Below the pieces are notes generated by a model. The model saw nothing but the letters and a program-made list of their open reading frames with translations, had not been told where the DNA came from and searched no databases. Of a DNA stretch of 64,000 nucleotides, positions 43,931 through 57,866 are shown piece by piece; positions within the stretch are counted from its first letter, which is position 1; the number at the start of each line of letters is the position of its first letter. This DNA comes from Oxyruncus cristatus (Eukaryota > Chordata > Aves > Passeriformes > Cotingidae). The stretch covers positions 337,393 through 401,392 of the forward strand of contig VXAY01005172.1 of assembly GCA_013399855.1 (NCBI GenBank). The letters are read 5' to 3'. The position numbers were made by a program, and so were the translations under genes.

Positions 43931-46069
43931 AAAAAAAAAAAAAAAAGATGTAAATTATAAATTATGTGGAAACTAACACTGAACTTCAGAGTGCTTTTAA
44001 ACCCAGGTTGGCCAGCCTTAAAAGAAACTGGTTCTTTGAAGTAGGTCATGACTTAATGTAAACTTCCACTTTACCTTGGATTGTGCTCTTCCCAGGGCAA
44101 TAACTGTTGGGTATATTTTTCTGCTTTAGGGAAACCTGACCTGAGAGCTTTGAGAGTGGTCCTCTCCTAGGGGGCCTGGGGGCCTGATGTTGCTGCATAA
44201 TTTTGTAATTCTTGTTGGCCAAACGAGAATTAACAAGTATTTGGTGCCACATACGGTAAGAGCGTAGTGTTGTTGTCATTTGTATACAGAGTGGTATCAA
44301 AATTACCTATTGTACTGACAATTTTTTTTTAAGAATTGTTAAAGCAAATAATTTGAAGAGATCAATTTTCCAGATTGTTGTTTTGAACAGCCCTGAGATG
44401 TTCTTGTTGCTTATCAATAGGATGCTTGGATCACTTGTTCCATTGGAATTATGGGTGAGTGTTGACACATTATCAGTCATCGAGTATCTCACAATCCTCA
44501 GTAATGTAACAAGGAACCGAGTTCGGGGTCAGATTGTTGAGGGAGATTGGATTATTGTAGACTTCCCACAGGTCTCCAAGTGGAAATATTAGCTCAGATC
44601 TTCTGAAGCTCTTGCTGCTGCCTGAACCATCTCTGGGTATGTAAAACACATTTATCTTTATGACTGTCAATAGCAATATTTCCAACATCTGTGCATTCAC
44701 ATAAAAGAGTTAAAAGTATTAATGGCAGTCCAGAGGTAGCATAAAGGGACCATAAGGGTTTATTTTCTGAAGAATCGGAAATATTGTGTCGGAATGATGA
44801 GATACAGATGAAATCCCCTTGTACATAAAGCACCTGTGGGCTTGGCCTGATGTCCATGCACTGTCAGTGGCACTACCCTAACCAGGATTTGCTGGGTGTG
44901 GAAGATCCACACATGCTGTCTGCTCATGTCCCTGCCCTGATTTGAGAAGGAGGCACAGATGATGCAAAGCTGAAGAATCCCTGAGCTGCCAAAATTTCCT
45001 CGGCATTCGTGCATCTCTGTGATCCCCAGCAGAAGCAGAGGGTTGAGACGTAAGACTGTTTTTGGTCTGCAGTGTCAGGCTGGCAGCAGCATATGCCACC
45101 CTGCACGTTTGTCACAGCTCACTCACATACTGCAGTGTCAATGTTTTAACAGAGAACATCACAAGAACAAACCAAACCAAACAAAAAAAAAAAGGGTGTT
45201 CCAGTGGCTACTGTATGTGTTTCAGTTTCCCCTGCTGATTTTTATCTGAGCTGACACTACTGGAATAAAGTAGATTGTCAAAGGCTGGGCAGAGTGGTTT
45301 TATCATTTGCAAGTATTGGCATAAAGTAAAATAATGATTGGAATTTCTGTTTTCTGTCTTTTGTGGCTCACTCTGTCAGCTGTGGTGATGCTTTTGACAA
45401 GGGAGTGCTGCTGGGTTAGTGATTTCTTCCAGAGCTTCAGAAATAGTTAAGTTATCTGTTATTATCATCGTATCAAGACTGACAGTTGACGGTCAATGCT
45501 TGTATATTGTCTTTGTAAATTACAAAACAAAGGAGCAGCAAATGCATCTCTCCACTTTTTATAGAGTTAATTCCGTGGGATTATTTGTCATCTGTTTATG
45601 TTCAGACTTGGTAAAGTTCTCAGCACTAGTTAAGTTGTGGAGAACAACTCCAGATAAGGTTTTGTTTGGGTTTGTTGGGGTTTTTTGTTTTGTTTTGGTT
45701 TTGTTTTTTTGTTGTGGTCTTTTTTTTTAGTCAGGGAAGATAAAACTTCTATGCTGAGTGTGCCTCTTGAAGGCTTGCAGTGTTGTGGAAATATTTAGAT
45801 CTCTGCAAGTTCCTGAGTGGAAGTTTTTATTAGAACAGGTGTGTGCTACCCTTATCTGGTTTTGTCGTGGGTGAGAGTACAGTGTCTCTGTTACCAGTGT
45901 GGTTTTACCACCTAATGATCTACACAGGTAACTTTTCCATTAAATTTTCCTTGCTGAAACTCTAGTCCTTATATAAAAATTTCTGTTATTGAAGGTTGTA
46001 ATACGAATACAGTTTAACTAATGTACCTGGCCTTAAGCTGAAGGAGGGTAATCAAGATTAGATATTAGG
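43931..46069. other. Intergenic, no gene seen
   Basis: About 2.1 kb of unremarkable intergenic DNA. It has a G/T-rich segment (about 45655-45730) with TTTTG and GTTTT runs. ORFs overlap in several frames and have no family resemblance. Confidence 0.5.
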
Positions 46070-46245
46070 ATATTAGCACTGCCATAGGCTGCCCAGAGCA
46101 GCTGTGGACTCCACATCCTTGGAGGTGTTCAAGGCCAGGTGGGATAGGACTTGGAGCAACCTGGTCCAGTGGAAGGTGTCCCTGCCCATGGCAGGGGGTT
46201 GGAACAAGATGATCTTTAAGGTCCCTTCCAACCCAAACCATTCTG
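46070..46245 (+). mobile_element. CR1 LINE 3' fragment
   Basis: Contains GGCTGCCCAGAGCAGCTGTG, TTCAAGGCCAGG, GGAGCAACCTGGT, CCCTGCCCATGGCAGGGGGT and CTTCCAACCCAAACCATTCT. The terminal octamer tail is missing or decayed. Confidence 0.94.
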
Positions 46246-49200
46246 TAAATATTCCTAGTCGGGAAAACATCGCTGCTGTTACGACTTCAAAGATTGTTTT
46301 GGGAGTCATCATTCCCATTCCCCATCGGTGAAAGCAAGGATGTGTCTGCATTATTCTGTAGTTACAGCTGGGAGACCTACACAGCAATTATAGTTTATAT
46401 TACAGTGTACAACTTCGTTTAGGGCCTCCTCATTGGTTATGCACAATAAGAGAGTACAGACCTTAAAGATTTTATACTTTAAAGACTGGGTAGACAATGA
46501 TGGGCTGGATGATAAAATGCTGAGTGTTTCCCAGAGGTGTTAAGCAACTCCCCTGAAAACCAAATGTGATCAGCACCTCTCAGTACCAGTCAGGGTGAGC
46601 CATCAAGCCGGTAGGACTCATTAAAAAGAAAGTATCCACCAAAATAATAAAGAATAAACAATTCCCACTGGTTTCATAGCCATTGCAGAATGGAAAGAGC
46701 CTCAAAATAAATCCTAGGCCTTTGGAAAATGTGGTAGTTGGAAAGATAATGGAATTCCTCTCCTTGGCCAGGTTTTGCTAGGAAATCTCAGGAAGGCATC
46801 GTGCACCAGATTCAAAGCAGGCCGTTTCCACTAGATCAATGTTCCTGACAAGCTGTGCTCTAAGCAGACTTGTCATCAGGAACTTAAGCTGGGAGAAATT
46901 TATAAAATCTGAAAAACAGCAGCTTTCAAAGTGTTGGATGTCCTTTCAAGTGCTTGTCAGTCTAGAAAGGGGATGAAAGAACAAATCTGATGAGGGATAG
47001 AGAGGCAAATGGCAAGAAGGGAAAAAGTCATGAGGGAAAAAGAGACAACTGACAATTAGTGCCTGAGATGTAACACTTCTACTCCTGCTTACCCTGGGAC
47101 TGTAGTGAGACTATTGGTAGATTAATCAATGTCTGCAAGTTTCAGAGGTGAATTCAAGCTGAGTGAGGTGGGTCTGCAGCACAGGTGAACATCCCCAGCC
47201 TTTGGAATGTTCTCTTATATCACAGGGAGAATCAGTAGCCCCTGCTCAGGGCAGTGTCGTTCAACACAAAGGACTCCAGTCAGCAGCAAGATGCCAGGTC
47301 AGTGGCCTGGGAAGCTGGCCTTTTTTTTTTTCCTGTGCTAAATACTGACTCTGCTGGGGCTGTTTTTGTTGTCATTTCTACGTTCAGCGCTGCAGCTTCC
47401 GGCAGCTGCTGTGGGAGGCAGAAAGGAGGCCGAACATATGGTGCCTGTGCATCCTACCAAAGGTGCCCTGCCTTTGGGAAGATCCCTACAGATGTCAGCG
47501 GAGGGTCACTTAAGGCCTGATTTTATTTCAGCGAAGGCAGTGGGGATTTCGGCGTTTATTAGTAGGAGCAGAAGCAAAACCTTAATCCCTGGTAATTCTG
47601 TTTGTATTACATTATACACGGAGTGTCGCAGATGTGTGTAGTGCCCTGCGGAAAACACTGGGTCGTGTGCTGCTGTCACCTGCTCTCCCAAAACGGTGGG
47701 ACCGAGGCCAGAGTGGACCTGCAGACAGCCGGGACTGGGCCACCGTTTCGGGCCACCAGTTGCGTTTGTTCCACCCCCTGTGAGAGAAAATAAGTTTTGG
47801 GGAAGTAGATGTAACTTGCTGAACTAACTGACGCCACCTCCAGTCTCGCTGCTGGTGAGTTCTCGAGATGCTGAGAGTATCACTGGGCCAGATGCAGCAT
47901 ATAGTTACTGCATGTGTTGTAAGATCTGGAGCAGAATGACAGACACAAAGTGAAAGGGAGGGCATTGAGACAGAGGTTCAAGCAGGGGAGGACGAGTGGG
48001 AAAACAGAAAATAAGCAAGAAAGCAGGATATGAGAAAAAGAACAGGATCACGAAGCGTAAAGAAGGAACACTGTCTGGGAAAATAGATGCCCAAATGGGT
48101 CCTGTTAATTCCAGCTGAGTCACTGTTCTTTGACCCAAATGCTTTATCTCCTCAGTGTCTCCTCCCTGCTGTGTGCTGGCTCCAGCGAGCGCTGGGCTCT
48201 ACTCTGAGGACGTGGCCAGCTCCTGCCAGGCAGGGACCTCTGCTTTCTTCCCGCTTTTACAGCTCATTATGAGGACCTCAATGGCTGATTACATCAACTT
48301 AGATGGGCAGTGATCTGAGGAGACGCTGAGGCAAAGGCACAGCTAGTAAAACCATTGCTGAGACGGCCATCGGCAGAGAAATTTGGAAATCCTGGTGCAG
48401 AGACGCCCGAGCGTCCGTGCGCTCCCGCTTACGTAACTGCCCCGCTGTGCCAAGTGCCAGCCCTGGCACGGGGCGCTGCCACACGGGCCTGGCCTCACCA
48501 CGGCACAAAGTATCTGCTCGTGTGGTGCGTGCTCACAACGCGCCCCGTTGTTCTGCGGTGCTGACCTGGGCACGCCGAGGCCCCTCCTTTGTGAAGTGGG
48601 CTGCACTTGATCCAGGCGCTGCTCCGGCCCCGCGGGCTCCGGGAAAATTGACGGCTGCAGCCGAGCTGCTTGCGCGCTGCTGGAGCAGGACTTGTGTCTG
48701 GCCAGCTTCTTGGTTATACTCTCGGGAATGCAAGGGCACTTGGAGCATCACAAGTGGAGGATGCCAGTGTCGCTGGAGTGGGATTCTTGTGATGGATGCA
48801 GCCAAAGCCCTGAACTCAGAGCGCACTCCCTTCTCCATATCCTTCTGTCACCTAGAGGCACCAGGGGAACTCAACAAATTACTTTGTTGACAGACTTGTC
48901 CACGAGTGGCAGTATTTATCATGTGATGAATTTGTTTCATATGAAGAGTTTGTTTAATGTCAAGTATTATCTGAGTCTGGTTACATTCCTCATACCCCAG
49001 AGCCCGGGAAAGCAGTGCAAGGACAAAGCACACGTTGCTTTTCAGCTTTGTTCCTCTTGCTGGTACTTAGGGATGGTACAAGCACCACCCACACACTCCT
49101 GTGCTGGCTGTTTGTGCCTTCACAAAGGCACATAAACTCCACAAACTGAGTATGTGCGAGCAGAGGTGTGTGCACACCGGCAGCAGCAGGGCCACTGCTC

Positions 49201-49312
49201 CACATCCTCCTCAGTTGACAGCCTCTTGCTTCCCAAAGCACACGTGAGTACGGGAAAGTGTGGTATCAGTGCAGAGTTTAAATAAACTGCTGAGGAGTGT
49301 AAGTCACTAACG
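46246..49312. other. Intergenic, with GC-rich part at 47.4-48.7 kb
   Basis: No gene is recognised. GC content rises from about 47.4 kb and peaks in a CpG-rich patch at 48380-48690. Overlapping ORFs here (for example 48417-48890) are typical of GC-rich random sequence. Confidence 0.5.
48380..48690. promoter_or_regulatory. Orphan CpG-rich patch
   Basis: A block of about 300 bases with many CpG dinucleotides (gcgcgctg, ccgcgggctccgg, cgcgcccc) in otherwise CpG-poor intergenic DNA, about 10 kb downstream of the SIX6OS1 end. Orphan CpG islands often mark enhancers or promoters of non-coding RNAs. No TATA box, splice pattern or ORF supports a gene. Confidence 0.4.
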
Positions 49313-49475
49313 CAGAATCATGGAATGCTTTGGACTGGAAGGGACCTTGGAGATCATCTACTTCCAACTCCCCTGTCATGGGCAGGGACACTTTCCACTA
49401 GAGCAGGTGGCTCAAAACCCTGTCCAACCTGGCCTTGAACACTTTGAGGGATGGGGCATCAACATCCTGGGGTGC
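49313..49475 (-). mobile_element. CR1 LINE 3' fragment
   Basis: Starts with agaatcatggaatgctttgg (reverse-complement CR1 tail), then GGAAGGGACCTTGGAGATCA, ccatgacagg-type and TCCAACCTGGCCTTGAACAC segments. Antisense copy, 5'-truncated. Confidence 0.94.
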
Positions 49476-49739
49476 TAGGAATTAAAGAAATTCCTAATTA
49501 GAACAGATATAAATACCGTGTCACCATTTCTGGGGCCAGCCTTATTTTATTTAGGTTAATTGCAAAGCTGTAAATCTATTTGTTTTATGTAGCCACTGGA
49601 GAGCTGGGCCTCTTTCTGGCCTTGCACTAGTCTTGATGTACCTCTGTTTTCAATGGATGTAAAAATTACCATGTTAAGAGCAGCTCTCTCTTCATCATTG
49701 TAATTTTTATGTGCTACAAAGTCTGCAAGAGGAGACAAT

Positions 49740-49925
49740 CACAAAATCATCGAATCATTAAGGCTGAAAAGGCCTTTTAGCTCATCAAATACATCCATCA
49801 ACCCAGCACCACCACCATGCTCACCACTGAATCGTGTCCTCAAGTGCCACATCCACACGATTTTCGAACGTTTCCAGGGGTTGTGATTCCACCACTTCCC
49901 TGGGAAGCCTGTTCCAATGCTTTTA
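49740..49925 (-). mobile_element. CR1 LINE 3' fragment, diverged
   Basis: Starts with acaaaatcatcgaatcatta, then AAAAGGCCTTTTAGCTCATC and AAGTGCCACATCCACACG. The last part has CACTTCCCTGGGAAGCCTGT. More diverged than its neighbour at 49313 and of a different CR1 subfamily. Confidence 0.93.
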
Positions 49926-52900
49926 TTAGACTGAACAAGTGGGGAATGAAGCTAAGTTAGTTCACTGGACTTAAATTCAGATATGATGGTGCATCCTCTG
50001 GTTGTTTAGGCTGCAAACTGAACAGGGCATGATTAATCTCTTCCTGGAAGGGAGCTGAGTGTCTCTTATATGGAGGCTTTAGCCTCTGTCCATGCAGTCA
50101 TGATTCTGCTAAAGCTGAATTATGATCTTAGTAACACACAAGCACGACTCATCCCAGGATTCCCACTGAAAACAGACCTATACACCGCTGAAATGTCGCA
50201 TTCATACGACCTTTTATTGGGAATAAATGCAGTGAAGCTGTGCTGAATTTCTAACCCCAAGAATTTCAGGTGAAAGCCAGGTTAAAGCTATTCTAAGCTT
50301 TGGCTGAGGAAATGTTTTTTGGGGGAGGGGGGTTATTGTTCACCAGGAGCATAGTCTTTCTTTCCCAGTGAAAGACATGGCCTCTCCAAAGGTGTTGGCA
50401 GGAAAAGCCAACGCTGTTCACCTGGCTGTTTAATCACAGGTGTGTGCTCATGCTGGAGCTCCAATCTTTCTGAGCACAACTGCTGCTTCTGCCGTGCCCT
50501 GGTAGCTGCTGTGGGTATGATCCTGCCCACAGCAGCCTTTTGTTACAGCACCAGGCTGACAGAAAGGGTCCCCTCTCTCCCCAGCAAATAAAATTTGAAC
50601 CACAGAACATGTGAGAGGCAATAAGGTGCTCTTAGACACTTCTGTGTCTTTATTTCCTGCCTTGTTGGATCAGGGAAGGAGTTTTGCTAATGCCAGGGGT
50701 GTATTTGACCCACTCACCTTCCCATGCTGTGGTGAAGGGCTGATCACTCAGCATTCAAACCTCAGCTGGGGAAGCAGAAAAAACCCAGTTCCCAGCACTT
50801 CTATCAGTCAAGATACAAGGTTTATTGACTGTTTCCTATCTTGACAACCATCCCTTCTGCCAGAACATCTCTGAGACTGATCTTTTCTTGGCCCCATTGG
50901 CGCTGTTTCCAAGGCCAGCTCACCTCATGCGTGTGCAAAACAAACCAGATTTTGCTCTACTTTCATTGTGTTTTAATGTGTGTGTGTGTGCTTGTGACAT
51001 CATTTAAATAAGCTTATCCTGCTCAGAAAGAAAAAAAAAACATTTCTGCCATGGTTTAGGTAAACCAAGCAATTATTCTGTTACTAAGTGTAATTAATGC
51101 CTAATGATTTGCTTTGATTAATAGGACAATCAGCATCTGCTCCTAGAAATAGGGATTAGTAACCCAAGCCATCTCTAGTATTAGAAGGTAGGGGGTCCTT
51201 TTGTACTAAAACCTATTTTTCCACGTTCATCCCAAAGCAGAAAGCAGTGTGCTGTATTTTAAAAGCAGAATAAAGGAAAGGTAATAGATTTTTGAAAGAC
51301 TATAGGGAAAGCTTTATGATGTCCTCACAAGTTTGTGTTTTTGAGTGAAACCTGTGCATCTCTATCCTTAAAGAAAGAAACTACTCTGATCTAATTCTCT
51401 GATAATTTGTACAGGCAAAATTACAGCCAAAACATTTAATATGTTAACATTTGATATTTCTGTGTGGCTGATTACTGCTGAATATTCCCAGTTTAGGAAA
51501 TAATAGAACGGTATTTTTTAGACACAATAGTAATTTTTCTAAATCCCCTGATTAGTTTATCTTTTTTTTTTTTTTTTAACCTTTTTGGTTGAAGAATTAC
51601 AACATACAATGCAGCCACAAGGCTAATCATTCTTTAGCATCTTCTATTGATCCTAGAGATAGAGCTGGAGTGGGGTTAGATCCAAACACTAATCCAATCG
51701 TATAACAGACATCCCCATATGGTTAGTCCCCAGCTTTGCCTTAAGCCAATCAATAATCACTTTGACAAAGAAAAATAAACTTGGATTTTTTTTTTTTTGC
51801 CGTTGAAAGGTTGGATTTCATTCATTTGGGCTCTGAATGCTGCACCTACCAAGCAATACTCGGGTGCTACAGAACTTCTCAGTCACTTCAGTGCCCGCTT
51901 GAAAACACCCCTTGCAGTGGCTGGTAGACAACCAAGGAAATGGTCTCATTACTGGGATTAGTACAGAGCCAAGGGAAGAATTAACTTGAGCTACACATCT
52001 TGTTTCTAAAAGCCTTTAAAGGAGACTGAACACCTCGTAAGTGAATTGGGCTTTCATGGTAGCATGAGCAAAAATGCCCCTGAAGAAACGCTGTCAGTGG
52101 GAGCCGTTGACCAGGGAAAGGGTGTGATGTGGGCTCAGCTGGAGGCCTTTCCTCTCCTGTCTGGGGTTGCCCATTACAAGACTGGAGAAAGGCTCCCCAA
52201 CAGGCACCTGGGAAGCACTTGGTTTATTCTGTTCGTGGATGTTTTCACCGGAATGTTCATCTGCTGGGGCACGAGCAGTGCCGAATGCAGTGAAGAGACA
52301 CCATAAATGCCAACATTTCTCTTGGCTCTACTCTGTGAGTTTGGCTGGTCGAGGGCTGACTCCTGTGCTTGGTCTCAGGCCACACATGTCCCCTCTGCAC
52401 CAGCTCCTCTACGTCCAGAAACTGTATTTCCAATGCTCTTGCATAGGAATTCATGCTGCAACTGCAGAGGGACTCCAGCAGGTCAGGAATGGTGAAGGAT
52501 TGTGACTGATGATCAAACATTCACTGAAGGTTCAGTTTATTCCAGTGAATAATTCTCTGATACCAAAATCTCAATATCCACGAAGAACCGCCTTTGACCA
52601 GACGGGAGCCGAAACAAAATCATTTCAATAAACTTGAAAAAATAACATCAAATACCTGAACACATAAAGCAAGTGTTCATGCTGTGAAATGCCACACCTA
52701 CCACGTGTTAATTAAATACACTGTGCACTGAAAATTCTCGTCTCTTGTCTTGTTTTCCTCTTGGCTCAGAGGGACTGTCCTATGTTATAAACCTGCATGA
52801 TATTTCCAATTACCTTCATATCCTTCTGTATTGTGGCTTAGCCATGCTTTTCAGATGTGCATTCCCCCCTGTTGCTTATCAAGGCCTGAGACTCAGGGGT

Positions 52901-55900
52901 TTGTTTCACCTTCTGGAAGCCAATCTCCCTGGTCTCCTTTTTTATTTCCTTACTAAGGCCCAGAGACACAATGACTGCAGCGGGACATTTACTCTCATAT
53001 CCTCCATTAGAACTAAGTTGTCCCTTCATGGTCTGTCTGCAATATTTTAAAACTAAGGGGTGAGTAACCAAATCCCAGTTTAAGGGATTACTGATGATAG
53101 TGTAAATGGTGGACACATCTGGGAACCCCCAGGAGGATGAAGTGTGTGGCCAGGTCTGCTCACTATCAGCCTTCTCCACGTGAGCTGCCTTACAATACAC
53201 ACTCAGCTCTGAACTGGGGGGTGTGAAGACACTCAAGCAGACTCAGGAAGAGTGGAGCATCTCCATCTCCATCTCTATTTATTGCTTGCCCAGTGCCCAT
53301 AGGAAGAAGTGATCTACCTGCCAGGGGATGACACAGTTCTCGGGGTATGTAACAACACATCAACATTTTTAGGTACTTTAAAACAGAGAATCTGAACACC
53401 AGCAGGTGCCAAGCACTCAAAACGCCAGAATTTATTGGTGAAAGCTATCTGTAAGCCAGAATACACACTGCACACCAAGTAGGAACCCAGCAAAAATAAC
53501 CTGCCTAAAAGTTGCTCAAAAATGCAGCTTCTGGGCAAAGTCTTTCCTGATATGTATTCTCCAGCTGGAGGACATGGACTGTTTAGGGATATGTCCTCCA
53601 ATAGGCCCCTGCACTCCTCGTTGCACTGTGGTGCATCTTTTTACCTTTGCTTGTAATTAGATCTGCCTTCAGATTGGTCTTCAGAGTTTGAAGCGGGTTT
53701 TTTTGTTGAGCAATGTCACCAGGAAGTTCATTAATGCAGAGATATTAAAGGTATTAAAAGCTACAGAGTCCCACGTTTCAATGGGGAGATATTCTTGTGT
53801 ATATTCCAGTGCAACCTTTGCAACATAAAAGCAGGGACAAAATATCTCCTGTGTTTCTTTCCTCCCTTGAATTTCATCTTTCACCAACCTATTCCCTTTC
53901 CAGGTTGGTGAGTGGCTGCTGCTAAATATATGCATAAATAGTGAAAACCACTACATAATACACTGCATTGAAAAAGAGTCCTGCCAGGCTTCTAGGTCAA
54001 GGGAAGGAATATCTCTTTCTTTCCTAGTTAGCTTATTTTCCCATTTGTTTCTTTCTGCTTTATGAAAGAGCTGATGGGGAAGGTCTCCAGTTGATGGAGC
54101 TATTCAGAAAAAGACCTGACATTTTGAATCAAAACTCAGGCTGCCTCCAAACGTCGTGTCCCCGGTGCTATTAAGCAATAATAAAACACAATTAAATTCA
54201 TATTTACTCAGAAAACAGAAGGCATTCAGGTATTTGATTCAAGAAAACCCAGATAATTGCCTTAGAAATGAAATAGGCGACAAATGGGTGCGAAACGGAT
54301 GATTTGGAGGATTCACAAGAAAAAAGGTAATGCTTAAACCTGCGGGAGGAAGAGACAAGAGCCAACAGATGTTTTCATTCTTATTCTATAGAGAAGGGCA
54401 TAGATACATGGGGACAAAGGTGTGGAAAGGGAACCCCACTGCACCAAAGTCCACCCCTGGCATCACGAGCAGTTTGGTGACAGACATCAGGCTCAGAGAG
54501 ACTCCCACCACAGCTCATGTGCCATCCTGACATGTCCCTGCCTGCCTCTCTGACATCAATAGCAATTTTAACACCTCCAGTGTGTTAAATTTACACCCTC
54601 AGTGTGTTTAACACCTTTACTGCGTGTCAGTGGGTGACACTGGGAAGAGTATTTCACCCTGTGCTGTGGGGAAAAGTTAAAAGTTGTGGCCCTCAACCAA
54701 TGGCACAAATTCCTTCCTGACCCCAAGGCTGTCGTCACTTTAACCCTGACTTTGTGATAAACCACCCACTTCTTGAGAGATTTCTTGGAATCAGCAGAAG
54801 CACCAACTTAACTCGTACGAAAATCCACCCACATGTGGATGTTTCAGAAGGGGGTGGAGAAAAGCAACACCAAACACCAAAACAGGTGATAAACAGTGAA
54901 AAGAAAATCCTCTCAAAGTATCGTAAATGGTGAAAGTTAGCCTCAAAGAGTGTTCAAAACAGAGAAGCACCTTGGTTTCTTTTTGATTTGGATTTTGGAT
55001 TTAGATGAGGATACTAAAACTCAAAGTTGAAGACCTTATGTAGATGCCCCTGCCCACTGCTGGGGAACTCTCCCCTACCCGAGGCTCCAAGGAGCTGTCT
55101 GAGGCACATTGAGAAGAGCAAGGACTTGGGGGCTCAGGTTAAAAGTCTCTTTGAACTTTGGATCTGCAGATTCAGTGGTTTTATGTTCCTCGCTGGTTTC
55201 AGCACGCCCTTCAGACCTCCCCTGGTCCTGGCATGGACTCTGTTGCCGTGGAAATTGCCACAGGCCAAGATCTGTTCCACTCTCCCGACCCTGTGGATGG
55301 AGCATCTGAGTAATATCTCTTTCTGGGTGACTACTCTGTTTCTGAGATCTCCCTTTTGTAAGATGATTCCTGAGCTATAAACCGATCCTGTTGCAGGGCC
55401 AGGTAGGAATTACTGCCATGTGCTCGAGATTCCCAGGCCACCGTTGTCAGGATGTGGCTTTGCTTATCCTGCCAGTCACGGGGGCGTCATCCCAGAGGAT
55501 AATGAAAGAACACAAAACCAAGCAGGTGATGAAGGTCTCTGTCTGCACTGTTTGTCACCCTTTAATGTGTCAGTAACAAGACAGTCACCCTGCAGTTTTC
55601 AGGAACTCTAAACGAGCTGGAACACCAGGAGGGCTGGGAGAGAAGCATTAAGGTGAAGATCCACAATCTACAAAAGCCTGTACGTGTCCCACACAAGTTC
55701 ACTCGGTTTGCCACAACCAGTGGCCTCATGTCTTACTGATATAGTGCATCTCCAAGCACAGTGATCAGCAGTGTTGGCCACATCCAGGGGCAGAGCAGTT
55801 TGCAGATGCTTCCTGGGCCTCACCTAGCAGTGTCCCTGAGACTGGAGTCCTGGAGTGGGATAAGCAGGGTTACTCAAAAGGGAATTATTGCCATGCACAT

Positions 55901-57866
55901 GAGATCCCCAGACTGATGCAGAGAGGGGCGAGTCCCAGAGCAGTGGCAGGTTGTGTGTGCCCAGAGTGGATTCTGCGGACTGCTGCTCCAAAACGGTGAT
56001 CTGCTGGATTTCTACTGTTAAAATCCTTGTGTAAGGGTTTTGCTGGACACCCCAACCTGAAGGCTGTGTTCTGCTCTCAGGGATATGCACACACAGCTCC
56101 CACCAACACCCATTCAAGTTGAATCCATCTGCCTGGTGCCTGACGTAGGACATCCCAGGCGACAGAGCACCACGGGAAGGTTCGGGTACCTTCAGAGGCT
56201 GGAAGAGAAATGTTATTGAGCTAAAGAAGACATCAGCCAGCATCACTACAACTACCCACCATCCTTCACAAGAGAGCTGACTCCACCAGCTCTTGTCCCT
56301 GCCCTGCCTGCCCTGCCACCCAGCTACAGGTTTAAAAAAAATCCAGTGATACACTTCTTCAAAGTTTCCAGGGGCAAAACTTTCCTCTGCAGCCTTCATC
56401 GCATCCCTCAGTCTTATATTCCTAAGCACGGAATTCAATGTACAATCAACACCTACTCAGCACAAAAATCATTCTTGACACTATAGAAAAAGTTAATGTA
56501 TGAAGAAATAAAAGAATATGTAATTGAGATTTTCCCAGAGCAGAAAGGAGTGGAGAAATCTGCCACTGCACATCATGTATCTCTCTAGCAGATCCATATT
56601 CATTATGCTTAAATGTATTCTGGTAGTTCTTATGTATTCCTTGTGGTTCCCAACAATTATATCTGATCTCTTTGTTAGGGACAGAAAATGTAGACTTAAT
56701 AGGATGTCAACAGACAAGGAGTATAAAGTAATTGCCCATTACCCTATAAATGTGTTATAATCATTTGCCAGAGGGAGAAAAAGTCTAATTGAATGAAAAC
56801 TCTTGATGGTTTCATTATGCCTCTATTAAAAGGCAGTCAGCCCTCCTGATCCAAATACAAGGCTTGACTCTTATTGCATTTACATCTGTAAAAAACTGGA
56901 GGAAACTGCAGCTGATGGATTTGCAGCGATGCAGAGCTGGAGTAAAAGAGCTCAGAGTGGGTCCTGAGCATTTCTGAGCCAGGATGAAATGGAAGCATTT
57001 ACCACGCATGTGGCTGAGGAAGAAAAATTCAATACAAATGACAGCAAAGCTGAATAAAATGCCAGAGCTGTTGCCAGCAATGGCAGGAATCAAAGGCTGT
57101 GTATGTGGAGAAAGCAAAGGAAAGGGCTAAATTCTGCCTTTCAAACCGCACTGCTAAGAACACAGGGTAATTATTTGCTTATTAGTTATTAAATAAAACT
57201 TCCTTTTCTCCATCCTCCCTGACACCCAGGCAGAACAGAGCTGTTGAAATCCCTTTCTGCCTGTGCCAAGATCAGCCCAGCCTTTTACAACCACTCACTA
57301 ACTCACCCTTTCTCTGCTGCGTGTTGTTCGAGCTCCTTGTCCTTGTCTCTGTGCCCTGCATAATTCCAGCTCTCCCCCACTTCTCCTGCCACCCCTCGTG
57401 CATCATCCGTGCCCCCCATACCAACTTCTCTGCACTTTCCCCTCCTGCCACTCTTCACAGCCCTCCCGAGGTGCTTCACAGAGTCATCCCCTCGCTGACT
57501 TTCAGTACTTTTTGAAGACCCCTTTCTTCTGTGACCTTAAATAAACGCAACCCCTGGTGCCTCCATCCACTCACCACATGACAGACAACAGGGACTGTCG
57601 CTCGGCCTCTGCATCAGCCTCTCCAAACCCATAACTTCAGTGCTGGTTCTGCTTCCCCAGCCCATCCATCTCAGTGGCTGCTGTGAAGTGGTTTTTGAGC
57701 TCCATGGGACAGGAGCAGCGACCTGCAGTGGGGTGCCCCCTGTGCCTTGAGGAACGGCAGAGATTTGGGTGCCTCTGCTCCCAGCTGTGGCTCCTGCAGC
57801 AGGGAATGGTCTGTGAAAGGCAGTGGGGCTGGGAAAGGGTAAAGGGTTGCTGTGATTTGGGATGCA
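49926..57866. other. Intergenic, no gene seen
   Basis: About 8 kb with no recognisable gene or repeat family. Small ATTA-rich spots occur at about 51070-51130 and 51680-51720, and a poly-T run at about 51562-51577. The ORF at 55824-56438 (minus, 204 codons) has no resemblance to a known family, no splice context and ordinary composition. I treat it as chance. Confidence 0.5.

Noticed and set aside
48848..48868. Possible CTCF site (cacctagaggcaccag)
   Set aside because: Lacks one of the core G positions; too weak to call without a matrix score.
55824..56438. 204-codon minus-strand ORF
   Set aside because: No recognisable family, no splice or promoter context, ordinary intergenic composition. 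Kept as a possible but unsupported frame.
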